From the NCBI GenBank assembly GCA_026874595.1, contig CM049319.1:58408917-58472916 (forward strand): 64,000 nt of DNA, read 5' to 3'. A model generated the notes under the pieces. It saw only the letters and a program-made list of their open reading frames with translations. It did no database searches and was not told the origin of the DNA. The DNA is from Sipunculus nudus. Its lineage: Eukaryota; Annelida; Sipuncula; Golfingiida; Sipunculidae. The position numbers and the translations under genes are program-made. This document shows positions 40,168 to 50,962 of the stretch, piece by piece (positions within the stretch are counted from its first letter, which is position 1; every line of letters begins with the position of its first letter).

Positions 40168-41785
40168 TAGATATTTCTTGGCACCGCAGGTGCCACAGTA
40201 TCCCCAGACAAATAATCCCCCCCCCCCTCTTTAAGAATAGGCCCCCCATCTTCAGCAACAATTAACATCAGAACAAAATTAATAGAAAAGGTCACTCTCA
40301 TAGAAAAGGTCAAGACCCCAATTTCAATATACATCATCCAATAACCCATATCTATGTATATGCATAATATGAAAGAAATCTGTCCATTAGTTTTTGACTT
40401 ATAATGCTCACAGTACTGTTAAGTGGCAATGATGGGGTATCAAACAGCACGAAAACAAGTAAAAGAATAACAAGTGGCACTATCAGTTTCTGGTACATGA
40501 CAACACTTTCCAAGATATCCGGTCAAGTTGATTTTTGGACCAATCCATGCATCCCTTATTGAGATATTAATGATTTTGAGTGATTTTCACCATATATGGC
40601 AATATTCAAGGTCAAGGCCACTCTCATAGGAAAGGTCATGACCCCAATTTCAATATACATCATCCAATAACCCATATCTATGTATATGCATAATATGAAA
40701 GAAATCTGTCCATTAGTTTTTGACTTATAATGCTCACAGTACTGTTAAGTGGCAATGATGGGGTATTAAACGGCACAAAAACAAGTAAAAGAATAACAGG
40801 TGGCGCCACCTGTTTCCAGTACATGACAATACTATCCAAGATCTCCGATCAAGTTGAATTTTGGACCAATCCATGTATCCCTTATTGAGATATTAATGAT
40901 TTTGTGTGATTTTCACCATATATGGCAATATTCAAGGTCAAGGCCACTCTCATAGGAAAGGTCATGACCCCAATTTCAATATACATCATCCAATAACCCA
41001 TATCTATGTATATGCATAATATGAAAGAAATCTGTCCATTAGTTTTTGACTTATAATGCTCACAGTCCTGTTAAGTGGCAATGATGGGGTATTAAACGGC
41101 ACAAAAACAAGAAAAAGAACAACAGGTGGCGCCACCTGTTTCCAGTACATGACAATACTATCCAAGATCTCGGATCAAGTTGATTTTTGGACCAATCCAT
41201 GTATCCCTTATTGAGATATTAATGATTTTGTGTGATTTTCACCATATATGGCAATATTCAAGGTCAAGGCCACTCTAATAGGAAAGGTCATGACCCCAAT
41301 TTAAATAAACATCATCCGATATCCCATGTCTATGTACATGCATAATATGAAAGAAATGTGTCTGATAGTTTTTGACTTATAATGCTCACAGTACTGTCAA
41401 GTAGCATTTTTTGGAGTATTAAACGGCACGAAAACAAGTAAAAAATAATAGGTGGCACCACCAGTTTCTGGAACATGACAAACCTATCCATGATCTTCCA
41501 TCAACTTGAGTTTGGGATCAATCCATGCAAGATTTTTTGAGATATTCAAGATTTTGTGTAATTTCCCCCAAAATTGGTCCTATTCAAGGTCAAGGACACT
41601 CTCCTATTCAAGGTCATGACCTCATTTTAAAGAGGCTTCGTCCTCTCACCCATATCTATACATATGGCAAGTTTGGTAAAGATCCGTGAAATATTTTTTG
41701 AGATTACGCCAACAGATTTATATGCGGCGGCGGCGGGACCGGTATGAAAACAGTTTCCCCCGCCATTGTCTGGGGATACAATGAG
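40168..41785 (+). mobile_element. E-family element with 326-bp internal units
   Basis: It starts AAACTAGATATTTCTTGG with a hairpin GGCACC-GCA-GGTGCC. The inverted ends are GTATCCCCAGACAA (40198-40211) and TTGTCTGGGGATAC (41766-41779), a perfect 14-base match. Five units spaced exactly 326 bases carry GGTCATGACCCCAATTTC at 40310, 40636, 40962, 41288 and (diverged) 41614. Two carry a perfect GGTGGCGCCACC (40799, 41125). A GGCGGCGGCGGGACC stretch precedes the right end. There is no coding capacity. Confidence 0.75.
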
Positions 41786-42925
41786 GTTATTGCCTGAGTG
41801 AATGTGACCTAGAATTGCTCAATATTGGATAAAAATCACAAAAACTAAATAATCATCACAAGAAAGGATGTATGGATTCACTTGAAATTTGGTACGTCTT
41901 TATTCTTATCTATGTCTTTATTCTTACCTATGTCTTTATTCTTATCTGTCTCTTTTTCTCTCTCATACTGATGAGCATAATGTAAAGTTTAACCCCATTT
42001 TATATGCCCTATATTCAGGTTGAATCACAATAACCAAGAACTTTTATCAAATGTTATTTAATTTCCATGTCCTCTGCTCAAAATAACTTGTATGCTCAAT
42101 TTATTGATGCTATCATGGAAATGTGGTTGATAATTATAACCTACTGAGCAAATATCTACATAACAGTCAAAGCCATTTCATTTGTATCACATTGCTGGAG
42201 CATGAATCAATAAGTCATTTAAGAACTGCTTTTGATAAAGAGCTTTATTATAGGCAAGAACATGACCCAGATACATTACTGGCACAAAGACCATACTAAC
42301 ATACAGTTCTTACTTTTAAGAGCTGTGGATGGTGCAGGGTTTGAAATTCACTTTTTTCCCATCACAGGAATCAGGGGGCTAACTGATAAAATTCAAATGA
42401 CTAATTGTGATTTTTGCCTGCGTGAAAAAATTCATTCACATATTAAACATTATGTTTGACTTCTTACTTATTTTCTTTTCCTAGAAGCATATTCAAAGAC
42501 TTTAAGAGATATTTTCCATACTCAAGAGTTCATCCAGAAATTACACTGCATAGATTAAAATGTGTACCAATACTCACGCATCACCCTTTCAGGGATCCAA
42601 TGCCATTCCTTGCAAAGGATTTGAATAAAATAATTATTATATGAGAATATGGAAAATTCTTAATGACTAGCTGACATAAGTGACAGGTAAAAGACCACTG
42701 ATCAAATGCATAAATAATCACTTTTACTGTTCTTTGATGGATTTGATGTGCCTTGCTTACAAGACAGGTGCATATATGGTTCTGCAACTGGTCTACAGCC
42801 TAAAACACTTGCCCCAGGCAGTCAGGTGGTCCCTCATGTTAAAATCTATGGTGACTAGCTCATATGACCCATGATGTTAACTAATGATATATTCAGGTGT
42901 TAACGGCAACTTAATAAATATTACC
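41786..42925. other. region between E element and exon candidate
   Basis: 41890-41960 has a short CTTATTCTTATCTATGTCTT repeat. 42160-42660 has plus-strand open stretches (for example LLRAVDGAGFEIHFFPITGI from about 42310) that I cannot assign to a family; they may be a decayed element. Confidence 0.35.
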
Positions 42926-42971
42926 TTATCAGGTGTGCTGGGCACAGTGGTCTCTGGAGGTGTGGGCTGAT
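42926..42971 (-). other. exon-like segment, possible 5' exon of PLC-delta
   Basis: On the minus strand, AG then QPTPPETTVPSTPDK and then GTAATA. A proline/threonine-rich leader exists in some PLC-delta proteins (PLCD3, recalled). Against it: it ends in phase 0 whereas exon 1 enters in phase 1, so a straight join meets stops. The plus strand of the same segment is also framed by TTATCAG and GTATTC. It could be a 5' UTR exon, an exon of another gene or chance. Confidence 0.25.
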
Positions 42972-44287
42972 ATCTCAGGTATTCAAGGTTAATTATACCT
43001 GTCAATCACAGCTACTTATAACATGGCCATATACTCAACAGAGCCAAGCAGACTTGTGCACATTAATATATAGCAGACATGAATATTTCAGCCTTAAAAA
43101 AATTTGGTGCTTTGGAAGTTTTGTATAAGAAACTTTTAAATTTAGTATACAGATATTTAATTCTGTTTTTTTTAGATCTCTAAAATCTAAATTAACCTAC
43201 TGTGATTACAGTTTGCTAATTATCTAAATAATAATATTTATGTGTTGGGTTAAAATGTGTCTTGTTTGCTATGTATTCAGTCTGAATCCTTTTGAGCTAA
43301 ACTCTGTCATGCCAAGCAATGGTGCATGTTGTGACCGTACCATGCCCCTCAAAATGTAAAAGCTTTCCTTGATCTTAATTCATTCTCTCCTACCCTATTA
43401 TATAAATTGAAGAAGACTTTATGATACACATTAAAAATAACTATAACCAAAAATGAAAATATAAGTCCATATTTTATTTTCATAGCTTGTCGCTCATACA
43501 GTATAGAATGTCTCACATCTGACAGTCATTCATCTGAAGGTCATGTAACTGACAGTCATTCTTCTGAAAGTTGCTCATCTTTAAGTTGCTTATCTGACAG
43601 TTGCTCAAATGTAAGTCGTGCACCTGCCAGTATGCCATTTAATTGAGTATTTTATTTTAAAACTCCTGTGTATTGCATGATTGGGAATAATCATGAAAAC
43701 TTGGTGATTGTGAAAAATTACAGAATATTTGAAGCTCTATGAATTAGATGTTTAAAAGATATCTGTTGTTGTAAGATATCTTTTGTTAAAAATTAAATAT
43801 TTTTTTTGTTTTTAAGATAAAACATGCCTTTTCACCACTCGCTGTTATACTTTATCCCCAACAGACAGGTAATTGGTACATATAAGACTGCTCTCTTTAA
43901 TCTTTTGGGACAGTGAAAATATAAATCATAAAACTTTCACTTTTTACAGCTATCCCTGTGAACTATGACTTGTTATGTAATCCCCAGTCAATCACAAGCA
44001 GATCAAGCTGATCAACAGACTTCAAGTTGTTTCATGTAAATATATCAAGCCTGTATAGCAATTGATGTACCATACAGTACCATTCCTTGTTACAGTACTC
44101 TTGCACCAATAGATGATTTTTACAGGGGTGGATTCAGAATATCTGAAACTCAAAGGGATAGGTTTACTCTGTAAACTGGGGGACTAAAATTTGAAAAAGC
44201 TTCCACATCTCAAAATGAGAAGGGGATGTTATAATTTTAAATGCACATCAACATTTGCAATAATATGTGTATTATCAATATTATTAG
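42972..44287. other. unassigned sequence
   Basis: 43490-43640 has a degenerate repeat of CATCTGACAGTCATT-like units. Otherwise AT-rich, with nothing recognised. Confidence 0.5.
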
Positions 44288-45209
44288 TAGTGGTGGGCCG
44301 ATCATCGAATTTTTTCGAATGTCAGTCGATTTGCTGCTACTTTCAAGCGCTCCATTACCAAAGGCAACTATCGATTACATCATACTCATGATTGTTTTTT
44401 TTTTTCAGAATGTCTTTATGTTATAGATAAAAATTATTCTTCCATATTTTACAACATTCCGCGCTTCATATAATAAGTTTATGTTCCAAATTAATCTCCG
44501 TATCTAACTGAGTATGACATGGTAGATGAGAGAACGGATGACTTTTTAAACCTCTGTGAGCTGGCAGGAAGCTGCAGAATTAACGGAGAATATTCTAACG
44601 AGATGTTCATTGCAAAATATGGGCGATATGGCGTTAAAATGCTCCATAATTCTCCAGGTCTATGCCAATTTTGCGAGATTCTCTTAGAAATAATCTCTTC
44701 AACTGATGCCAGGTGCCGCTGCCGCATAAGTAATTATGTATGTTTAGCTTTCAATTACTTTTTTAAAATTTTTACCAACAAATTATTTAGGTCTGTAATT
44801 TTCCTGGCGGGCCTGTGAAACCAGTATGCATGTCAGCAGTCGTCATAATTGTTATAAAATGAAAGTCCTTGCTGGTGTTGAAGTTAAAATGATTCGCGGG
44901 AGTATTCATGAGGGCCAGCAAGTAGATGTCCTGGACTGTGGTTTAATTCTTGATTGTTATAATTAATAAAATGAAACTTTGAATAGCATAGCTTAGTAAT
45001 AATAGGAAAATATTCCTATTATAAAAAAAGGAAAAGACTTCTTTTCAAAAGGAAGAATTACTAAGACATACTGGCTGGGTTAAGAGAGTACAGTTTCAAA
45101 GATAATTGCATATTTCTTTAAATTTGTCTGAACCGATTAATAATCGATCATCGATCGGTTTGCCCACACAGATGATCGATTATGAAAAAGGAACCGACTC
45201 CGACCACTA
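44288..45209. mobile_element. hAT-like non-autonomous DNA transposon with 8-bp TSD
   Basis: It starts TAGTGGTGGGCCGATCATCG and ends GAACCGACTCCGACCACTA, flanked on both sides by ATTATTAG (44280-44287 and 45210-45217), a perfect 8-base target duplication as hAT transposases make. Terminal inverted repeats are short and imperfect (TAGTGGTGGG against TAGTGGTCGG). Subterminal ATCGAT-rich text occurs at both ends. 922 bases is too short for a hAT transposase and no transposase motif is seen, so it must be mobilised in trans. It holds an unexplained open segment, listed next. Confidence 0.88.
44519..44818 (+). CDS. open reading frame of unknown origin inside the hAT-like element
   Basis: A 99-codon plus-strand frame: MVDERTDDFLNLCELAGSCR, then INGEYSNEMFIAKYGRYGVK and MLHNSPGLCQFCEILLE, later becoming AT-rich (NYFFKIFTNKLF). 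The first ~75 codons have a more gene-like base composition than the flanks. I do not recognise a hAT domain or any other family. It could be a captured host exon, a remnant of the element's own protein, or chance. The minus strand has an overlapping 78-codon frame, which lowers confidence. Confidence 0.3.
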   Translation: MVDERTDDFLNLCELAGSCRINGEYSNEMFIAKYGRYGVKMLHNSPGLCQFCEILLEIISSTDARCRCRISNYVCLAFNYFFKIFTNKLFRSVIFLAGL

Positions 45210-45261
45210 ATTATTAGTTCATTTTTGTGTTATAAATAAAAGAAATGAGGTTGTTTTTGCA

Positions 45262-45722
45262 ATGCAAACATAGACATGTCTCCCTATGGGCCTCTCATCC
45301 CAAAAATTGAGGAAAAAAATATGGCCTATATTAAAAGTCATTTTAAAAAATTATTTCTATTACTGCTGATTTGACCTTGAAGATGAAGGTTTAGGTCACC
45401 AGTTTTCAAACACTTCAAAGAAATTAGTGTTTCAAATTTGAGGAAAAATATGTGATACTTCAAAATTGATGGGTTCATCAAAATTTTTTATTTCAGCCTA
45501 TTCAACCTTGATGATGAAGGACAAGGTCAAAGGTTTTCATCTTCGTTCAAGATACTGGTAGACACTATTTAAATTCCAAATTTCATGAAAATGTTGAGTC
45601 ATTCAAAAGTTATCATGTTCACAAGAAATGACACAGACGGTGACAGAAGACAAACGAAGCTAATGACAGACCAAACACTATATGTCTCCCCGCCCCAAAA
45701 AAAGGGAGGGGAGACAAAATTC
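45262..45722 (+). mobile_element. non-autonomous element ending in GTCTCCCC/GGGGAGAC
   Basis: The left end is ATAGACATGTCTCCCTATGG and the right end has TATGTCTCCCCGCCCC and GGGAGGGGAGACA, so GTCTCCC text is inverted at the ends. The body has TTTGACCTTGAAGATGAAGG, GAGGAAAAATATGTGATAC and ACAGACGGTGACAGAAGAC. The body matches 46657-47110. Confidence 0.6.
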
Positions 45723-46656
45723 CATGCAAACCCATCCTGGCACATGGTCTTGTTATCTCCAATTCATCTGTGTTATATGTTGTTATGGTCCTGCATGTGA
45801 GTATAAACACAGTCCATGTGTGTCTTTTTACTGTAATAAGACTATATGACCAGAGGTCCGACCTTAAGCATGTACAACAACTCCCATTCATGGAGAAAAA
45901 ACAGGAAAGAAGAAACACACAAAAACACTGGTTGGAAGCCTGAAAAAGTTTGATTTTTATAGAGGTGGTGTGTTGTTTTGTGCCACTGATCATGCCTCTG
46001 GTAAGTTTATTTCCACTTGTGTGCAGAAGTAGGCAAACTGTTTGTGAACAAAATATTGGCAGATAAATATATCCATACTATTTTAATGACAAACACTGAA
46101 CTCCATGTACATTAAATGTACCGGAAATGTGAATAGGCCCCTTTAAGGATTTTGTGGGAACAATGTTGAAAAAGTATGATTTCTATGTGTATGGGTGTGT
46201 GTGGAAGGGAGGATTAAACCATGTGAAACCCCTCATTTGGATCCATCCCTTGTTTGTGACATACATGTACAGCTTGAGTAGTAATTCAGATTGTATATGT
46301 CTGTGTTTTTTTTTGTCTGTCCCTGTGTGACCGTTAAACCAGGCCACTTTAGATGACAGGTCCTTCATCAACTTTCCCTGGTTTAACATTCTGGTAGCCC
46401 AGCTCAGGCAGATAAATCCAACTGACTTCTTATTCAACTGGATAATATCTTCTTAAACAGAATCCTAGCTATTTAATAATCTGCTTGCAGATGGAGAAGA
46501 GTACAAAACAAAAGATTCACAAAATGTGGTCCCACAACAAAATATAATGGTGAGATATCATTTATCATGATTAAATCCAATTTAGGTAATTTTATTAATC
46601 AGCAAACATTTTCATTCAATGTAAGTTTATATTATATTTGTCTAAAAATATATGTA
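45723..46656. other. unassigned sequence
   Basis: No gene or repeat recognised. The minus-strand frame 45619-45993 overlaps the element end and looks like chance. Confidence 0.45.
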
Positions 46657-47110
46657 AACTAGATTAAAGAATGCCCCCCTCCCCCTATGGGCCCCTTTTC
46701 CAAATAGGAAGAAACATATGCAACACATCAAAAGTTATTAGGTTCATAGAAATATTAGATTTCCACAGATTTGACTTTGAATACCAAGGTCAAGGTCACC
46801 AGTTTTAGAACTCCTCTGAGATTTTAGTTACAACAATTGATGTATCAAATTTGAGGAAAAAAATATGTGACACTTCAAATGTGCATGCTCACAAACATTT
46901 AATATTCTGACTGATTTGACCTTGAATTTCAAAGTCAAGGTCACCATTTTTAACTCTTCCAAGATTTTGATATAGGCACAATTATTTTTCAAAATTTAGG
47001 GAATAAATGCAGCACTTGAAAAGTTATCATGTTCACCTAAAATCCTACATCTGAAGACAGACTACATAAGATGGATGTATTACTAGGGGAATGCTATCAA
47101 TTAGTCCTTT
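46657..47110 (+). mobile_element. AAACTAGATT-headed element, related to 45262-45722
   Basis: It starts AAACTAGATTAAAGAATGCC with a C-rich run, then CTATGGGCCCC. The body has TTTGACCTTGAATACCAAGG, TCAAGGTCACCAGTTTTAGA and TGTGACACTTCAAATG. The right end near CTAGGGGAATGCT is poorly defined. Truncated or diverged, non-coding. Confidence 0.5.
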
Positions 47111-48117
47111 GCATTTTGTTATACAGATGACTCACACCTATATTACTGGAAACTCTGCAAGGGGGACCACATAATGACTTCCTCTACTAAATTACTATTA
47201 AAAAGCACAAATTTAGAATGTAACTTAATTCCCATATCCTGCAAAGCATGTTAGCTGTTACCATAAATATCACAGAAGGATCTACACTGGTTAATGCATA
47301 TATCTTGCTTTACTTTACAGCAAGCATGCAGACACACCCATAATAACTTAAATCAAGCAATATCAAACATTTATAAAACACTATGTGAAAACAATATATA
47401 ATTTTGTATATGTATATTTTCTGTAACAGAATTGGATGTCAAATACACAGGAGTTGATGTCCTGTATAAAATCCCAATTGATTTCGCAATACTTGTGCCT
47501 CAAGCTCCATATTTTATTGCCTGTGAATTAAGCTCATTATAACTAGACGCGGGCATTTCCTGGTTGTCAGAAACCATGAAAAATTGCAAGTGTTTTAATA
47601 TTATCCAAATGAAAGAACAATGTAAATGGTCAAAAAAACTGTTTCGAAACCTAATTAGACAGTATTTTTTACTGAAAGGGCGACTGGTGTTCCTGACTTC
47701 CCCGAAAAGGGACATCTAATGGTCAATCAGTTAAGATATTCAGGCTGGCAGTTTGACTAAGTTAGTGCAAATTTTGGCCTCTCAGGCTAAGACCCCCACA
47801 TAAGTCAACTCCCCTTTCTTGGATTAATTTTTTTGGAACAATTTTCTCAACATATATGCAGTTTTTACGGTTTTCTTTTCAACTGATCCAAAGATACACC
47901 ACAGGTTTAATGAACGTGTTTGTGGTGTTTTACATATTATAACAGTGAAACTTCAACCGGCAACCACCCAACTATAGTGACCACCTGTTAAGAGAATGCT
48001 TTTTTGGTCCCATACTAGTTAAAGTTAATCATCATAAAAACCTCTCATTTAAAACATGAGCTTTTTGGCTGATCCTGCAAGTGGTCTTTTTGCTTTTTTT
48101 TGTACACATAGGTGCTG
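47111..48117. other. unassigned sequence
   Basis: 47945-48005 contains CAGTGAAACTTCAACCGG-type text resembling 7152-7240 and 50835-50885 (GTGGAACCTGTC, GTTGGGTGGTTGCAAC). It is possibly the head of a common DNA transposon. Otherwise nothing. Confidence 0.35.
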
Positions 48118-48122
48118 TATAT

Positions 48123-48439
48123 GGGTGCTTTTCCGTGTGTGCGTCAGAAACTGCCGCGCGTCAAATGCATGCGTTTGCCGTGCGGCCAGTCCTTTCTCAT
48201 GTGAGCGTTTTGTATGCGTTTGCTGCGTGGCAATCCCATGCCTTCCTGACACAGCTGAACGGTACGAGTACGGGAAAACCCCATATGTACTGTCATTTAG
48301 GCAGAATTCCCATGCACTGCTGGATTGCCGCGCGGCAATCGCATACGTGGAAATAGCGCATGACTTTTTAACTGGTTGGATTTTTGCTGCGGCAGCCACG
48401 CGGCAAACGCTTGCAAAACGTGTACATGGAAAAGCACCC
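48123..48439. mobile_element. CpG-rich MITE with 5-bp TSD
   Basis: The ends are GGGTGCTTTTCCGTGT and its inverse ACATGGAAAAGCACCC, with 12 perfect terminal bases and more matches inside (GCGTTTGCCG and CGGCAAACGC). It is flanked by TATAT on both sides (48118-48122 and 48440-48444). The 317-base interior is very rich in CpG (GCCGCGCGTC, TTGCCGCGCGGCAA, GCAGCCACGCGGC), unlike anything around it. Long frames on both strands are a by-product of GC content. No coding capacity, so it must be moved in trans. Confidence 0.82.
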
Positions 48440-48444
48440 TATAT

Positions 48445-49587
48445 CTGATCATACATATATATTTTTTTTAAAACACACATTGCAAATGGTTAGCTAAAAG
48501 CTATCTTTTGGATATTCTAAACATATTTTATTGCTGACTAAGAAATGATTCAGGAAAGAAGCTGGGGACAGGAAACTGTGCTGTAAGATAAGAACACTAA
48601 ACTGTAATGATGGCACTTGTGCTGCTGCAGACAGAATACCAAGCACATGTGTTAAATAATTGGGTATACAGGACAAAGTCAACCCAGAACCATATGTACC
48701 CCTGAAAAACAGATTACAGGACCACAGTGTATATAATTGTGTCTGTGTTGTCATTACAAGCAGTAAGCTGGAGCAAGAACTTTTTTACGTATCATTATTG
48801 TCTAACTCCCCTATATCTAAAATCAGGCCTAAAGTGGTTTATATTCATGTAATTCCCCATAAAGTATACATCATTTTAAACCTGGTGAAGTGATCTTTTT
48901 GATGGTAAACATATTTTTGAATTTTCACTCATTTTCACATGATTTTTTAACATTTGAAAAAAAAAATTTTAATGGTTCCCTATTTTTACTTTTTTAAGCC
49001 CCCAGAAATAGTAATCCTGTTTTTAATTGACTAAGATTAATCTATGATGAAATTATCTAAAAAAAAATATTTTTTTCTGTAACATGTTTTTTCCAAAAAA
49101 AAAATTAAATTTTTATTCAATATAATTATGGGTTCATATAACAATATACCAAAAGTGTCTTTTTTTTTCTCTAACAAGCATTTTTCTGTGCTTAAAAGTG
49201 AAACTTCTTGTGCCATTTGGTTTTATATTAGCCAGTTGAAAAGATCCTTGTTTTTAAACTAACTGCTATAGATAATGCCCCTTTTTATTTAAATTAATAC
49301 ATATTGAATACATATTGAACATAAAAGTGGCAGTAAAGGTGCACAGAAGACATGGAACTTGCCCCATGCAAGCTTTTATTTATACATGTTACTGACTTCT
49401 AAATACTCAGCGTAAGGTATGAGCACATTTAGGATTTACTAGGTAGTTAATTGAACCAATGAGGATAGAACAATATGTGATGAGTAGAAATACTAAGCTC
49501 ACACCCTGCACTTAGGGAAGCTGTAATACAGGTGATCACTGAGGTGATTTTGAGTCATTTTGAGTCATTTATAAACATAAATAAACT
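48445..49587. other. unassigned sequence with dispersed repeat copy
   Basis: 48830-49020 is the partner of 10905-11110. 48960-49160 is very A/T-rich with runs of A and T. Nothing else is recognised. Confidence 0.5.
48830..49020. repeat. dispersed repeat, copy 2 of 2
   Basis: It matches 10905-11110 in the same orientation: TTTATATTCATGTAAT, CATTTTAAACCTGG, GTAAACATATTTTTGAA, CTCATTTTCACATGAT and CCCTATTTTTACTTTTTTAA. Confidence 0.7.
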
Positions 49588-50808
49588 AAAAACTAGATAT
49601 GTCGGAACGACATGAATGCCCCCGCCTGGGGCAAATTAGAAACATTTGTTAAATTTTGTAAAAATTTTTTAAGTTCAGGAGGTGTTATATGGTCAAAAGT
49701 AGGTTAACAAGGGCAAAATGCAAACTTGATCTATAACGGGTCATTATCAATCAACACACCATAAATCAGGCCGGTATCTGCAGGCATTGTGAAAAAAAGT
49801 CCATACGTGCATTTTCATAAAAATTTCTGTCTTTCATGAAATTTTCTATGTTCAGGATCTGTCATATGGTCAAAAATAAGTCAACTGGGATGAAACGCGA
49901 ACTTGATCTGTAAGTGGTCATTATGCGCCAACAGACCAAACATTAGGCTAGTATCTGTAAGCATTGCATTGCAAAACTAGAATATTAGCAAAAGCTGATA
50001 ATCAGTTATAAATTTAAATTGGAGAGGTATGTACCATGTTTCATAACAATCCACCAAATGCTTCCTGAGAAATAAGCTCCTAAGTTTTTTTCTATACTAA
50101 GCTGTGTGACCTTGAAAAGTAGGTCAAGATCACCCATCTTTGAACTTGACCAAAATTTTGTAAATATCATGCATTAGCACTGAAGAAATTAAGTTCCTGT
50201 GTTGAATACCTCTGGAGATATCCTGCACAGAAGGCCAAAATTGAAAAATCTGATAAAAATTCATTAAAAAATCAGAAATTGTAGGTGGTGCCACCAAAAT
50301 TGTGCAGCACGCACAGACCATCATTCCAAATGATCATAGTAAGTTTTGTGAAAATCCACACAATGGTTCCTGAGATATAAGCTTAATTCTGAGTGTTTTT
50401 GTATAATCAGCTCTAAAACAAAGAAAAATAGGTCAAGGTCACCCATCTTTGCACTTGACCAAGATTTTGTTGATATACATCTTCACTGATGGAATAAAAT
50501 TCCAACGGTGAATCCTTTTAGAGATATCCCACTCACAAGGCCAAAATTGAAAAATCCAATAAAAATTTGATATTTTTCATGAAATTTTCAAAGTTTAGGA
50601 GCCGTAAAACAGTCAAAAGTAGGTCAACCAGGACGAACTCGATCTGTAACTGGTCATTATCTGTCCACACACCAAAAATCAGGCCAATATCTGCAAGCAT
50701 TGCGAAAAAAAGTCCGTACAACTGTTTGATTTCGGAATGACAGAATGACTGAAGGACGGACATGGGTAAAACTATATGCCCCGGCCATTTTGTGGCGGGG
50801 GCATAAAA
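49588..50808 (+). mobile_element. F-family element ending in CCCCCGCC/GGCGGGGG
   Basis: The left end is AAAACTAGATATGTCGGAAC then ATGAATGCCCCCGCC. The right end is ATGCCCCGGCCATTTTGTGG then CGGGGGCAT. TGCCCCCGCC is inverted as GGCGGGGGCA. Internal units repeat TATGGTCAAAAGTAGGT, GATCTGTAACTGGTCATTAT and CTGCAAGCATTGCGAAAAA three times (near 49690, 49870 and 50615). AGGTCAAGATCACCCATC occurs twice. It includes GGTGGTGCCACC at 50284. Non-coding. It resembles widespread bivalve repeats (recalled). Confidence 0.72.
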
Positions 50809-50962
50809 ATTCAGGACCAAGCGAAGAGGTCATAATTGTTGGGTGGTTGCAACTGTGGGGTGGTCGCAAGGTGAGGTTCTTCTGTAATTGTTTTTCATGT
50901 TAACATAATTGTATATATGTCAGAGATCTCTTCTTATTCTGGATCCTGCAAAGCCTATTTAT

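Noticed and set aside
42232-42644. Plus-strand frames LLRAVDGAGFEIHFFPITGI and MTSYLFSFPRS
   Set aside because: No recognised domain, no convincing splice or start context. Left as unassigned.
42926-42971. Direct joining of the QPTPPETTVPSTPDK segment to PLC-delta exon 1
   Set aside because: Phase 0 to phase 1 does not match, and the shifted frame meets TGA TAA at the segment end. It is kept only as a low-confidence exon-like segment.
48049-48448. 130- and 116-codon frames on opposite strands
   Set aside because: Both span a GC-rich MITE with inverted ends. Low stop density from base composition explains them, and neither has recognisable motifs.
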